DNA of 64,000 nucleotides from Paenisporosarcina macmurdoensis (GCF_042658845.1 NZ_JBHSRI010000009.1:62001-126000), one strand, 5' to 3'. Positions 17,459 through 26,250 are shown, counted from the first letter of the stretch. Made by a program: numbers and translations. The notes: generated by a model not told the origin, from the letters alone.

Positions 17459-19012
17459 ATGAATTTAGTGTCTAGTGTTCGTGAAACTGCTTTACAACAA
17501 CCGAATAAAACGGCTTATCATTTTATGGGTAACGATACATCTTATGCAGAGTTTGATCAATCAATTGCACGCTTTGCTTCAGCTTTACGTGAATTGGGTG
17601 TAGAAAAAGGCGACCATGTTGCTTTTTTACTTGGGAATACTCCACATTTTTTAATTTCTCTTTATGCAACGATGCGTTTAGGGGCAACGGCGATTCCTAT
17701 CAATCCAATTTATACACCTGATGAGATTTCTTATATTCTACAGAACAGCGATGCCAAAGCAGTAATTGCGCTAGATATGTTATTGCCATTGATCGAAAAA
17801 GTTGCTGACGCATTCCCATCTGTTCTAACTTATGTAATCTGTGAAACAACACCAGAGGTAGGGGAAAAGATTGCTGCTCTTCCTGAAGGCGTTCGCAAGA
17901 AAGTGAAAACGTTTACACAGCTAATTAAGTCATCTTCTTCTGACGTATTACCAGTCGATATTTCACCAGATGACAATGCAGTTATCTTATATACTTCTGG
18001 CACAACAGGACGTCCAAAAGGGGCAATGTTAACACATGAGAATTTATTCTCAAATGCGCGTGATACTGCGGATTATTTAGGATTTACTGGTTCAGATAAA
18101 GTGTTAGCTACATTGCCAGTATTCCATGTTTTTGCACTAACTGTTGTGGTAAATGCGCCACTCTTAAAAGGAGCAACGGTTTTACTTGTTCCACGTTTTA
18201 CTCCTCAAGATGTCTTTGACATGGCGAAAAATCAGCAAGCTACGGTTTTTGCAGGGGTTCCAACTATGTATAATTTCTTATATCAATCTCCTCAAACGAA
18301 TGTCGAAGATTTTTCAACGATACGTTTGGCAATTTCAGGAGGGTCTTCATTACCAGTAGCTTTGCTACATAACTTTGAAGATAAGTTTAAAGTACGAATT
18401 TCAGAAGGCTACGGGTTGTCGGAGGCCTCACCTGTTACTTGTTTCAATCCACTAGATCGCGATCGTAAACCAGGATCAATTGGTATGTCAATTCGCAATG
18501 TGGAAAACCGCATCGTAAATGAATTAGGCGACGATGTTGCAGTGGGTGAAGTGGGAGAGCTTATCGTACGTGGACCAAACGTTATGAAAGGCTATTACAA
18601 AATGCCCGAAGAAACAGCAGCAACGATTCGTGATGGCTGGTTATATACAGGGGATTTAGCAAAAATAGATGAAGATGGTTATTTCTATATAGTGGATCGT
18701 AAAAAAGATTTAGTTATTGTTGGAGGCTACAATGTCTATCCACGTGAAGTAGAGGAAGTATTATTCGCACATCCAGGAGTAGTAGAGGCAGCTGTAATTG
18801 GAATGCCAGATGAAAACTTCGGAGAGGCAGTTCACGCGTATGTAGTCGTAAAAGATGAAAGCATCACTGCTGAAGCATTAAATGCATATTGTGCAGAACA
18901 CTTAGCGAAATATAAAGTTCCTCGCAACTTCGAGTTTTTAACTGAATTACCAAAGAACACGACCGGAAAAATTTTACGTCGTTCGTTAAAAGATCTAGCA
19001 CATTCTAAATAA
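17459..19012 (+). CDS. lcfB: Long-chain fatty-acid-CoA ligase
   Basis: The 517-residue enzyme of the ANL superfamily activates fatty acids to acyl-CoA for beta-oxidation. Motifs are the P-loop ILYTSGTTGRPKGAML, EGYGLSEASPV, DGWLYTGDLAKIDEDGYFYI and the hinge/C-terminal Lys motif LPKNTTGKILRRSL. It corresponds in position and type to YhfL (LcfB) of Bacillus subtilis. A perfect FadR box overlaps its transcription start, predicting release of repression by long-chain acyl-CoA. ATG 17459 follows AAAGGGG. Confidence 0.95.
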   Translation: MNLVSSVRETALQQPNKTAYHFMGNDTSYAEFDQSIARFASALRELGVEKGDHVAFLLGNTPHFLISLYATMRLGATAIPINPIYTPDEISYILQNSDAKAVIALDMLLPLIEKVADAFPSVLTYVICETTPEVGEKIAALPEGVRKKVKTFTQLIKSSSSDVLPVDISPDDNAVILYTSGTTGRPKGAMLTHENLFSNARDTADYLGFTGSDKVLATLPVFHVFALTVVVNAPLLKGATVLLVPRFTPQDVFDMAKNQQATVFAGVPTMYNFLYQSPQTNVEDFSTIRLAISGGSSLPVALLHNFEDKFKVRISEGYGLSEASPVTCFNPLDRDRKPGSIGMSIRNVENRIVNELGDDVAVGEVGELIVRGPNVMKGYYKMPEETAATIRDGWLYTGDLAKIDEDGYFYIVDRKKDLVIVGGYNVYPREVEEVLFAHPGVVEAAVIGMPDENFGEAVHAYVVVKDESITAEALNAYCAEHLAKYKVPRNFEFLTELPKNTTGKILRRSLKDLAHSK

Positions 19013-19016
19013 TAGA

Positions 19017-19048
19017 CTACCAGACACATTTGAGTGTCTGGTTTTTTT
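19017..19048 (+). terminator. Terminator of lcfB
   Basis: CCAGACACAT-TTG-AGTGTCTGG followed by TTTTTTT. Confidence 0.9.
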
Positions 19049-19070
19049 GTGCATATTATTGAAAAGTATT

Positions 19071-19200
19071 TCGTTGCAACTTTGTGGATTTCGTTGCAAC
19101 TTTTTTGGTTTGGTTGCAACTTTTCAAATTTCGTTGCAACTTTTTCGTTTTGGTTGCAACTTTTCAAATTTCGTTGCAACTTTTTCGTTTTGGTTGCAAC
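19071..19200. repeat. Tandem array of seven GTTGCAAC palindromes at exactly 20-bp spacing
   Basis: The decamer T(C/G)GTTGCAAC starts at 19071, 19091, 19111, 19131, 19151, 19171 and 19191. The intervening 10-mers are T-rich and alternate in the later units (TTTTCAAATT, TTTTTCGTTT), making a 40-bp higher-order unit repeated twice. It lies between the terminators of two convergent operons. Translations through it give meaningless KVATK-like repeats. Confidence 0.9.
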
Positions 19201-19251
19201 TATCCAAAAACCTCCTAATTATCTTCCGTAAATTCCCCTGAAACTCCAAAC

Positions 19252-19281
19252 AAAAAACCACCCCACAGATGTGGAATGGTC
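19252..19281 (-). terminator. Terminator of the nadBCA operon
   Basis: On the minus strand, ACCATTCCAC-ATCT-GTGGGGTGGT is followed by TTTTTTG. Confidence 0.8.
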
Positions 19282-19294
19282 TCTATTTAGTCAC

Positions 19295-20389
19295 TTACAG
19301 CATTTTCTCTAATGCCATCTTCGCTTCTACAGCAGTTTTACCATCGACTACAATTTGATTGATGACTCGACCTTCCACAAGTTCTTCTAGCACCCATGTT
19401 AAATGAGGCAAGTCAATACGGTTCATCGTCAAACAAGGGCACATAAAGGGGTTAAGGGATACAATATCACGGTCAGGATAAGTTGCGATTAAGCGGTTAA
19501 CTAAATTCATCTCTGTTCCAATTGCCCATTTTGACCCAACTTCTGATGCTGCAATCATATCGATAATGTATTTCGTCGACCCTGCAAAATCAGATGCATG
19601 TACGACTTCATACGTGCATTCAGGATGTACGAGAATATGACGATCTGGTTCTTTGACCCGCAAATTAGCCACATGTTTAGGTAAGAAATTCATGTGTACT
19701 GAACAATGACCTTTCCACAAAATCACTCGGACATCTTCTACATCACATTGACGTTCTAACTTTTGTTTAATCGGATCCCAGATCGCCATCTGCTCTAAAG
19801 GAATCCCTAGTTTTACCGCTGTGTTTCGTCCCAAATGTTGATCAGGTAAAAATAGCATACGTTGTTTTTGTGTTAAAGCCCATTCGACCATTTCTTGTGC
19901 GTTGGAAGACGTAACAGTTGCGCCTCCATTGCGGCCAACGAATGCTTTTATTGCAGCGGTCGAATTAACATAAGTTAACGGGACGATTGTGTCTCCAAAA
20001 TCTTTTTGTAATTCTATCCAAGCACGTTCTGTTTGATCAATATTCGCCATATCGGCCATCGAACACCCAGCACGCATATCTGGAAGGATGACAGCTTGTT
20101 TAGCAGTCGTTAAAATGTCTGCAGTTTCTGCCATAAAATGAACTCCACAAAAAATAATGTAGTCTGCTGTTTGTTTAGATGCGATCTGAGAAAGTTGTAA
20201 AGAGTCGCCAGTTACATCTGCATACATAATCACTTCGTCTTTTTGATAGTGGTGTCCTAGAATATACAAACGCTCACCAAGGAGGTTTTTTGCGTGTCGC
20301 GCACGCTGATGAAGTTCTTCTGTTGAAGTGTGTAAATAGTGAGTAGGCATCGCGTCAGCAAGCTGTAGTTCTTCTAATAATGATGTCAT
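19295..20389 (-). CDS. nadA: Quinolinate synthase (iron-sulfur)
   Basis: The 364-residue enzyme condenses iminoaspartate with dihydroxyacetone phosphate to quinolinate. The three [4Fe-4S] ligand contexts are all present: IIFCGVHFMAETADIL, WKGHCSVHMNFL and FMCPCLTMNRIDL; also LGHHYQKDEVIMYADVTGDS at the N terminus. The length matches the long Bacillus type. Its start overlaps the nadC stop by 4 nt (ATGA), so it is the last gene of nadB-nadC-nadA. The iron-sulfur cluster probably depends on the divergent desulfurase at 22890. Confidence 0.97.
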   Translation of the reverse strand: MTSLLEELQLADAMPTHYLHTSTEELHQRARHAKNLLGERLYILGHHYQKDEVIMYADVTGDSLQLSQIASKQTADYIIFCGVHFMAETADILTTAKQAVILPDMRAGCSMADMANIDQTERAWIELQKDFGDTIVPLTYVNSTAAIKAFVGRNGGATVTSSNAQEMVEWALTQKQRMLFLPDQHLGRNTAVKLGIPLEQMAIWDPIKQKLERQCDVEDVRVILWKGHCSVHMNFLPKHVANLRVKEPDRHILVHPECTYEVVHASDFAGSTKYIIDMIAASEVGSKWAIGTEMNLVNRLIATYPDRDIVSLNPFMCPCLTMNRIDLPHLTWVLEELVEGRVINQIVVDGKTAVEAKMALEKML

Positions 20390-21240
20390 GAAAACAAAGC
20401 CTCCTTACTAGAAACAGATAAATTCATACTAATATCTATATTTGAAACACTATGTGTTAACGCGCCAATGGAAATAACATCAACACCTGTATGTCGATAT
20501 GACTCCAACTTATATAAAACTATGCCGCCTGAAGCTTCAGTGCGAATAGAAGGAGGGACTAGTTTTGCCCAACGAGTCATCGTTTCAGGTGTTTGATTAT
20601 CAAACATAATGACATGGGGTTGCGCTGCAATTGCTTCATGTAATTGTTGTTCCGTTTCCACTTCAACTTCAATCATAACCATATGTCCTAGCGATGCTCG
20701 AACTTTTTCTACGGCTTGTGTGATTGATCCTGCCGCTGCAATGTGATTATCTTTCAACATCACCGCGTCGTATAAACCAATGCGATGATTGTAGCCGCCG
20801 CCCATACGCACTGCATATTTTTCAAACATTCGAAGACCAGGTGTTGTTTTACGGGTATCGACTATACGTGTATGCGAAGAACCTAAAGTATTTACGCATG
20901 CGGCTGTTAATGTCGCGATAGCACTCATTCGTTGCACTAAATTTAACAACACACGCTCACCAGAAAGTAATGAAGCGACAGGGCCATATAATCGGACAAT
21001 GGCTTCACCAGAAGTTACATAATCACCATCTGATTTTAATAATTCTACTTTTACCCCTTCATCTAGTATGCCGTACCCCCATTTAAAACAGTTCAGGCCA
21101 GCAACAACCCCGTTATCTTTAAAACGAACAATTGCTTCGCCTATATCCGTTTCACGGAATAAGACTGAAGACACGTCACGGTCTCCTATATCTTCAATTA
21201 AGAAATGTTTCAACGCTTCTTCTACTTTCAAACGGTTCAT
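20386..21240 (-). CDS. nadC: Nicotinate-nucleotide pyrophosphorylase (quinolinate phosphoribosyltransferase)
   Basis: The 284-residue enzyme makes nicotinate mononucleotide from quinolinate and PRPP. Signature residues are RIVDTRKTTPGLRMFEKYAV, GGGYNHRIGLYDAVMLKDNH, VEVETEQQLHEA and TEASGGIVLYKLESY. It overlaps nadB and nadA by 4 nt on each side, so the operon is translationally coupled throughout. The length and order nadB-nadC-nadA are those of Bacillus. Confidence 0.97.
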   Translation of the reverse strand: MNRLKVEEALKHFLIEDIGDRDVSSVLFRETDIGEAIVRFKDNGVVAGLNCFKWGYGILDEGVKVELLKSDGDYVTSGEAIVRLYGPVASLLSGERVLLNLVQRMSAIATLTAACVNTLGSSHTRIVDTRKTTPGLRMFEKYAVRMGGGYNHRIGLYDAVMLKDNHIAAAGSITQAVEKVRASLGHMVMIEVEVETEQQLHEAIAAQPHVIMFDNQTPETMTRWAKLVPPSIRTEASGGIVLYKLESYRHTGVDVISIGALTHSVSNIDISMNLSVSSKEALFS

Positions 21241-22778
21241 TTTACTGTCTCCTTACGTTCAATTTTGCGTGTACTAATCGACACTCCATAGATGGATTGT
21301 TCAATGACCTTTCCTGTCCATTCGTCACAAGAGGTAGGATAATCATGACGATAATGCCCACCTCTGCTCTCTGTTCTAAGCAAAGCGGATTTTGCTATTA
21401 AGCTACCCGCTGTATAACGGTGGATATAATCTATTTCTTGATTCGTATAATCGGTAAGATTTAGCGGATGGAGAGGGAAATCGTTAACGAATGCATGTAA
21501 GCTGGCCCCAGTCCGTATAATCCCAACTTGTTCGGTCATTCGAAGTTGCATGACATTGAAATGGCAAGTATTCATCAACTTTGAATAAACCTGTATGGAA
21601 TGTTTGAAACCTTGAGGGGTCACTTTTTCTTGTAATCTTTTAGCTAATCTCTGGGCAAAAACAAGACCTTCTAATAGTGAATTACTTGCCAAGCGATTGG
21701 CGCCATGAACCCCAGTTGAAGCAACTTCACCAATGGCATATAACTGGGAAACGGATGTTTCACCGACATCATTCGTTTGTACTCCACCCATATGAAAGTG
21801 GGCACCTGGTCGTACGGGCAATAAATCTTGGACAGGATTAACACCATGACTCATGCAGTTTGCATAAATGGATGGGAATTTTTGATCAAAGCGATAAATG
21901 TGTCGTGCATCTAAAAACACAGGATCCCCTTTTTGCCAGTGCCACTCAATTACGCGGGCCACAATATCCCGTGGTGCAAGCTCTAGTAAAGGATGAACAT
22001 CTTGCATGACACGTTCTCCATCTTGGTTAACGAGAAATGCGCCTTCGCCTCTAACTGCTTCGGAAATAAGACCGCATGATTTTCCATTCAACGTAAAAAT
22101 AGTGGGATGAAATTGAACAAATTCTAAATCCTCTAAAATAGCACCCGCATGATAGGCTAGCGATAACCCGTCCCCAGTGGCAACAGATGAATTGGAAGTT
22201 TGACTGTAAAGCTGGCCAATTCCTCCCGTGGCAAGTATCACATGTCGCGCTTGTATGAAATGTCTATGACCATGTTCGTCACTTACTATTACTCCAGTAC
22301 AGCGACCTTCATTAATTTGTAATTGCAAGACGGCGTGAAAAGGCAGACGCGTTACTTTTTCTTGAGTTTGTTTAAGCAGATATTGCATCAGCATCTTTCC
22401 AGTTTGATCGCCGCCAGCATGCAAAATCCTTCTTTGGGTGTGTGCAGCCTCTTGTCCGAGATTTGGATTTCCATTTGTGGTCGTGTCATAAGGAAGACCT
22501 TGTGACATGAGCTTCTCGACGAGCATTTTTCCTTCTTGAACAAGAATGTCAACTCGTTCGGAGTGTGCATGATTTGCAGTGGCAAGCATCGTATCAACGG
22601 CATGTCTCGAAGGTGAATCATAGGTAGCTAGGGAAGCTGCAATCCCGCCTTGAGCAAGAGCAGTATTACTAGTAAAAGGATCTTCTTTTGTGAGGATGGC
22701 AATAGACATAGAAGAGGGAAGAGAATGGGCTAGCATCAACCCTGCGACACCACCACCAATTATGCAAATATCAAACAT
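21237..22778 (-). CDS. nadB: L-aspartate oxidase
   Basis: The 513-residue flavoprotein oxidises L-aspartate to iminoaspartate, the first step of de novo NAD synthesis. The N terminus has the FAD motif DICIIGGGVAGLMLAHSL; SNTALAQGGIAASLA and GDGLSLAYHAGAILEDLEFV (with FHPT next) mark the succinate-dehydrogenase/aspartate-oxidase family, and GEVASTGVHGANRLASNSLL is its classic signature. It is the first gene of the operon, divergent from the nifS-type gene with 111 bp between them. Confidence 0.96.
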   Translation of the reverse strand: MFDICIIGGGVAGLMLAHSLPSSMSIAILTKEDPFTSNTALAQGGIAASLATYDSPSRHAVDTMLATANHAHSERVDILVQEGKMLVEKLMSQGLPYDTTTNGNPNLGQEAAHTQRRILHAGGDQTGKMLMQYLLKQTQEKVTRLPFHAVLQLQINEGRCTGVIVSDEHGHRHFIQARHVILATGGIGQLYSQTSNSSVATGDGLSLAYHAGAILEDLEFVQFHPTIFTLNGKSCGLISEAVRGEGAFLVNQDGERVMQDVHPLLELAPRDIVARVIEWHWQKGDPVFLDARHIYRFDQKFPSIYANCMSHGVNPVQDLLPVRPGAHFHMGGVQTNDVGETSVSQLYAIGEVASTGVHGANRLASNSLLEGLVFAQRLAKRLQEKVTPQGFKHSIQVYSKLMNTCHFNVMQLRMTEQVGIIRTGASLHAFVNDFPLHPLNLTDYTNQEIDYIHRYTAGSLIAKSALLRTESRGGHYRHDYPTSCDEWTGKVIEQSIYGVSISTRKIERKETVK

Positions 22779-22809
22779 TCTTTACACCAACTTTACTGGA
22801 AGTTTACAA

Positions 22810-22844
22810 GTGTCTTGACACTATTAATGACATAAAGATACAGT
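22810..22844 (+). promoter_or_regulatory. nadB / nifS divergent promoter region with GTGTCTTGACAC palindrome
   Basis: GTGTCTTGACAC (22810-22821) is a perfect 12-bp palindrome holding TTGACA (22815-22820), the -35 of a rightward promoter with TACAGT (22839-22844) 18 nt on. In Bacillus this divergent pair is repressed by the nicotinate-sensing NadR/NiaR; the palindrome over the -35 is a candidate site, though I cannot match it to the consensus with certainty. Confidence 0.5.
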
Positions 22845-22889
22845 GATTACAAGAAGAAAATCATTTTTGGGAAGGAATTTGGTGAAAAG

Positions 22890-24029
22890 ATGATGATTTA
22901 CTTAGATTCCGCCGCTACATCGCCAATGAGAAAAGAAGCATTGGATGCCTATATAGAAGCAGCTACAACAGCTTTTGGAAACACTCAAAGTTTACATGAT
23001 GCTGGTTCTACTGCAGCTGACTATGTAGCTTCGTGTAGACAAATGTGGGGACGTTTTTTTAATGGACGTGCTGAGGGAGTTTACTTTACGGCGAATGCTT
23101 CAGAAGGAAATCAATTAACGATTCGATCTCTATTAAGAGGAAGACCACCGGAGCTCAAGGACATTGTAACGACAAAATTAGAGCATGCCTCTGTCTTAAC
23201 CACGATGCACGAATTAGAAAAAGAGGGATACCGCATTCATTACATTCCGGTAGATTCATATGGAGTTTTAGATATGCTAGCATTTGAACATACTGTAAGT
23301 CATGGAACCGCGTTAGTCGTCATGCAATTAGTTAACTCGGAAATGGGTGCCATTCAACCTGTTGCAGCGTGTGCCGAATATGCAAAGCTTGTAGGCGTTC
23401 CAATTCATTGTGATGTCGTTCAAGCGTTGGGAAAAATTCCTCTTGATGTGACTGAATTGGGCGTAACATCAGCTGTTTGCTCAGCGCATAAAATTGGTGG
23501 ACCAAAAGGAGTTGGGATTGTTTATATTGATCCCTCCGTGCACTGGGAATCCGTATATGAAGGCACTACACATCAGCATGGATTTCGAGCAGGTACAGTC
23601 GATGTTCCAGCAATAGTAGCAGCTACAATTGCTGCTAAATATGCATTGGCTGATCAACCTCAAGCTTTTCAACAGGCATTGCGATTGCAAGCCCTTGTGT
23701 CAGAGCTATTACCTGAAGGCGTGCAAATGGTGGGGAGTAATTCCTCGAAATCCCCGTTTATTCAAGGACTAATTATGCCTCACGTTGAAGGGCAATGGAT
23801 GATGCTTGAATGTAATCGTCAGCAAATTGCCATTTCCACAGGTACCGCTTGTAAAATCGGCTATGGCGAAGCGATGTCTGCAATGAGTGCGATGGATTAT
23901 GAGAGTGATGTGGCAAGAAAATTTGTACGTATTTCGTTTAATCATCAGACAACATGTGGAGAAGTAGAAGCATTTTTAAAAGTCATAGAACAATCACTGA
24001 TTCAAAACAAATTAAAAGCCACCCAATGA
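22890..24029 (+). CDS. nifS: Cysteine desulfurase of the NAD-operon type (NifS/IscS class)
   Basis: The 379-residue PLP enzyme mobilises sulfur from cysteine. Seen are IYLDSAATSPMRKEAL, the PLP-Lys motif CSAHKIGGPKGVGIVYI, and the catalytic Cys in ISTGTACKIGYGE. It stands divergent to nadBCA as nifS does in Bacillus subtilis, where it matures the NadA cluster. GGAAGGA and GGTG upstream support ATG 22890 (or the adjacent ATG 22893). A hairpin overlaps its stop codon. Confidence 0.93.
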   Translation: MMIYLDSAATSPMRKEALDAYIEAATTAFGNTQSLHDAGSTAADYVASCRQMWGRFFNGRAEGVYFTANASEGNQLTIRSLLRGRPPELKDIVTTKLEHASVLTTMHELEKEGYRIHYIPVDSYGVLDMLAFEHTVSHGTALVVMQLVNSEMGAIQPVAACAEYAKLVGVPIHCDVVQALGKIPLDVTELGVTSAVCSAHKIGGPKGVGIVYIDPSVHWESVYEGTTHQHGFRAGTVDVPAIVAATIAAKYALADQPQAFQQALRLQALVSELLPEGVQMVGSNSSKSPFIQGLIMPHVEGQWMMLECNRQQIAISTGTACKIGYGEAMSAMSAMDYESDVARKFVRISFNHQTTCGEVEAFLKVIEQSLIQNKLKATQ

Positions 24030-24042
24030 GTAGGTGGCTTTA
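24014..24042. terminator. Bidirectional terminator between nifS and the GNAT gene
   Basis: AAAGCCACC-CAATGAGTA-GGTGGCTTT. The nifS TGA is in the loop. The minus strand has the better U-tract (TTTTAATTT). Confidence 0.7.
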
Positions 24043-24046
24043 GACG

Positions 24047-24319
24047 TTATAAGACATCTTGATAGTCGTTGTTACTTTCCAACACGTTTTTAGCAAATAG
24101 ACATTCAGGAATGATTGTCTTATTTTCAGTTCGCGCATGTTCAGCGACTTTATTGACTAGTTGTTCTCCTAATCCTTGTTCTCTAAGTTCGTCTGAAACA
24201 AACGTATGATTAATCGTTATGCTTGAATCACTCGTTAAAATAAATGTGATTTCTGCTTGAGGCTGGTCTTCACTTTCTCCTACATAAAACTTTTGGTTGC
24301 CATGTTTGATTTCAGTCAT
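24047..24319 (-). CDS. Small GNAT-like N-acetyltransferase (YidJ/YjdJ type)
   Basis: A 90-residue protein of the short acetyltransferase family known as Acetyltransf_CG. The core NHTFVSDELREQGLGEQLVN is the acetyl-CoA-binding turn (xxGxG) and PECLFAKNVLESN is the typical C-terminal strand and helix. The start at 24319 has GAGAGGAG upstream; longer frames lack a ribosome site. Such minimal GNATs are common next to unrelated genes, and the substrate is unknown. Confidence 0.8.
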   Translation of the reverse strand: MTEIKHGNQKFYVGESEDQPQAEITFILTSDSSITINHTFVSDELREQGLGEQLVNKVAEHARTENKTIIPECLFAKNVLESNNDYQDVL

Positions 24320-24610
24320 CTGTAAACTCCTCTCATGCACTGCTAATATATTTCGCACCATTTCTGCCGTCACCGTATTCAGTGTAATAATATTAACTTG
24401 TCCATCTATTGGAGAAGAATACTATCGAGATTCTTACATCCAAACAGCAAGTTGAAGTGCAAGTTTATAACCAAGCAATTGATGGGTAATAGGTTGGGGT
24501 AAACTAAAGCTGAACCGATGAAGAGTCCATCACTTTAATTTAATGAAACTGAAACGACAGCACCTGCGTATTATACATATATAAGATTCGAGGGAAGGGA
24601 GAGAGTCAAA

Positions 24611-24775
24611 TTGAATTTAGGTGATATCGTCTTTACGATCATTGTTTTTATTATTCCTCTACTCATCATAGGATTACTTATCTTTATGTTAATTTCAATG
24701 AAAAAACGCAAAGATCAGCTCAACCGGATAGAACAATCACTATCAGACGGCTTGTCCAAAAAGCAAATTAAATAA
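24611..24775 (+). CDS. Small single-span membrane protein (DUF4083-like)
   Basis: This 54-residue protein starts with TTG at 24611, preceded by GGGAGAGAG. Residues 5-29 form one hydrophobic span (DIVFTIIVFIIPLLIIGLLI), followed by a charged tail (KKRKDQLNRIEQSLSDGLSK). The shape, one span plus a short coiled-coil-like cytoplasmic tail, resembles the DUF4083 family; I recall the family only loosely. It is convergent with the pheromone gene and shares its terminator. Confidence 0.65.
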   Translation: MNLGDIVFTIIVFIIPLLIIGLLIFMLISMKKRKDQLNRIEQSLSDGLSKKQIK

Positions 24776-24822
24776 AAAAAGCAGGAACGACTTGAAATAA
24801 ATCAAGTTGTTCCTGCTTTTTA
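24776..24822. terminator. Bidirectional terminator between the small membrane gene and the pheromone gene
   Basis: AAAAAGCAGGAACGACTTGA, loop AATAAA, TCAAGTTGTTCCTGCTTTTT. It is symmetric with A and T runs on both sides and serves both convergent transcripts. Confidence 0.92.
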
Positions 24823-24823
24823 A

Positions 24824-24961
24824 TTAGTTTAGTGCAACAAATGATCCAGGTTGAATGCTTGTGATTCTTGGAATTTGATTGTCTGCATGTGTTGGTACTT
24901 GTTTTGCAAAACCAAAAATAATTATTGCTGCGAATAACATTACTATTAATTTTTTCTTCAT
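24824..24961 (-). CDS. Secreted signalling-peptide precursor (Phr/PapR/NprX-like) of the RRNPP receptor
   Basis: This 45-codon gene reads leftward from ATG 24961-24959. Its ATG shares one base with the receptor stop (TAATG), the classical arrangement of RRNPP receptor-pheromone pairs. The precursor has a Lys-rich start (MKKK), a hydrophobic core LIVMLFAAIIIFGFA, and a signal-peptidase-like site after THA at residue 26. Export would leave DNQIPRITSIQPGSFVALN (19 residues), whose C-terminal part is the expected source of the mature peptide. AGGAGG precedes the ATG by 6 nt, within the receptor's last codons. The terminator follows directly. It is too short for routine gene callers. Confidence 0.85.
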   Translation of the reverse strand: MKKKLIVMLFAAIIIFGFAKQVPTHADNQIPRITSIQPGSFVALN

Positions 24962-26250
24962 TATAATTCCTCCAAATAAGTAATAGATTTTTGTGAAAAT
25001 TGATATTCTAAGGCTTTTTGATACATTAAAGATGAATTTTTATACTTCCGGTGATAAATATATAAATCAGCTAATTTAATAGCATATTTATTAGCGTATC
25101 GAAAATCCATGGAACTTTCGAAATAATTAATTGTTGACTTAAAGAGGGACTCATTTTTTAAATCATTATTGTGCATCACGCTGTAAATATGAAAGTGATA
25201 ATAATAAGAATTATTTTTTTCGGATGAGTTTAATTTTAACAATTCGAAACCTTTGTTGCACCATTCATTAATCTTGGTAATGTTTTTTTGTTTTGAGTAT
25301 TCTTTGATTATAGAAAATATTGTTAATAAGTAACCTTCTGTATTATTAGGGCTATTTAAACTTACAATATAATACTCTATCGCTTTTAAATGGTTATTTT
25401 GTTGAGAATATAAATACCCTAAATTTTGGGTTATTATTCCTTCATATTGTTTATAGTTGAAATCCGTTGAAAGCTTTTTTGCAAATAAATAACTTTCTTC
25501 TGCGCTTTTATACTTGGCGGTTGAAGCTTGTGCTATTCCTTTGACTATATAACAATCAATCGCTCTTTTAAAAATTAAATTATCTTTATAAAAATTAAGA
25601 GCTTTAGTTGAGTATTCGATAGTATTCAATAAATGATTATTGGAGAGGTAAGAGATACTTAAAGCATTATAGAAATCAGCAATTTCCCATTCATCTAAAT
25701 GAAATTTATTTATTAATTCCAAAGAAATTTCAAGGTGATTAAGTGAATCTTTGTATTGTTGATCCAAATAGAATAATAGTCCAGCATTCGTGTTAAATAA
25801 AAAATTTTGTCGATCGTCGAACTTTTCTTGCATTTGCTCCAATGCATTCATCAGATGTTTAACTGTATCAATATCAGTCTCTGTAATTAAATATAGTCGA
25901 AATAAATAGAGATTATACGTAAAAAAATTACTTTCATCTACAAAAAGAAAATTTTTCTTGTTATACGTTGTTAACTTTTCTACTACCTCGCTTTTATTTC
26001 TTTCAATAATTGCTTCTTTATAGAGCAAATAAAGTTCAGATAAAAATTTTAATTCTTGTTCAGTAGAAAGATCTTCATAATCTAATTCCAGTCTTTCCAA
26101 TAGAAGCTGTAGGACATCTTCACTAGGTATGGTTTGGTTATTCTCAATCTTACTTAAGTAGGATGTGGAACATATACCCTTGGCTAGACTAACTTGTTTC
26201 ATATTCTGTTGGATACGGGACATTTTAATAAGTAAACCGATATTATTCAT
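24961..26250 (-). CDS. RRNPP-family quorum-sensing regulator (XRE HTH plus TPR), receptor 1
   Basis: 429 residues. An XRE helix-turn-helix lies at about residues 5-60 (NMKQVSLAKGICSTSYLSKI, ENNQTIPSEDVLQLLLERLE), followed by an all-helical TPR-type region to the end with many Tyr/Leu-rich repeats (for example SAEESYLFAKKLSTD, GYLYSQQNNHLKAIEYYIVS). Size and build match NprR/PlcR receptors, which bind imported peptides in the cytoplasm and switch target transcription. The downstream overlapping gene encodes a secreted peptide. The start at 26250 has AAGGTGG upstream. The gene is AT-richer than its flanks. Confidence 0.88.
   Translation of the reverse strand: MNNIGLLIKMSRIQQNMKQVSLAKGICSTSYLSKIENNQTIPSEDVLQLLLERLELDYEDLSTEQELKFLSELYLLYKEAIIERNKSEVVEKLTTYNKKNFLFVDESNFFTYNLYLFRLYLITETDIDTVKHLMNALEQMQEKFDDRQNFLFNTNAGLLFYLDQQYKDSLNHLEISLELINKFHLDEWEIADFYNALSISYLSNNHLLNTIEYSTKALNFYKDNLIFKRAIDCYIVKGIAQASTAKYKSAEESYLFAKKLSTDFNYKQYEGIITQNLGYLYSQQNNHLKAIEYYIVSLNSPNNTEGYLLTIFSIIKEYSKQKNITKINEWCNKGFELLKLNSSEKNNSYYYHFHIYSVMHNNDLKNESLFKSTINYFESSMDFRYANKYAIKLADLYIYHRKYKNSSLMYQKALEYQFSQKSITYLEEL

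Noticed and set aside
19071..19200. Phased GTTGCAAC units as a small CRISPR array
   Set aside because: The repeat is only about 10 bp, spacers are 10 nt and partly identical to each other, and no cas genes are present.
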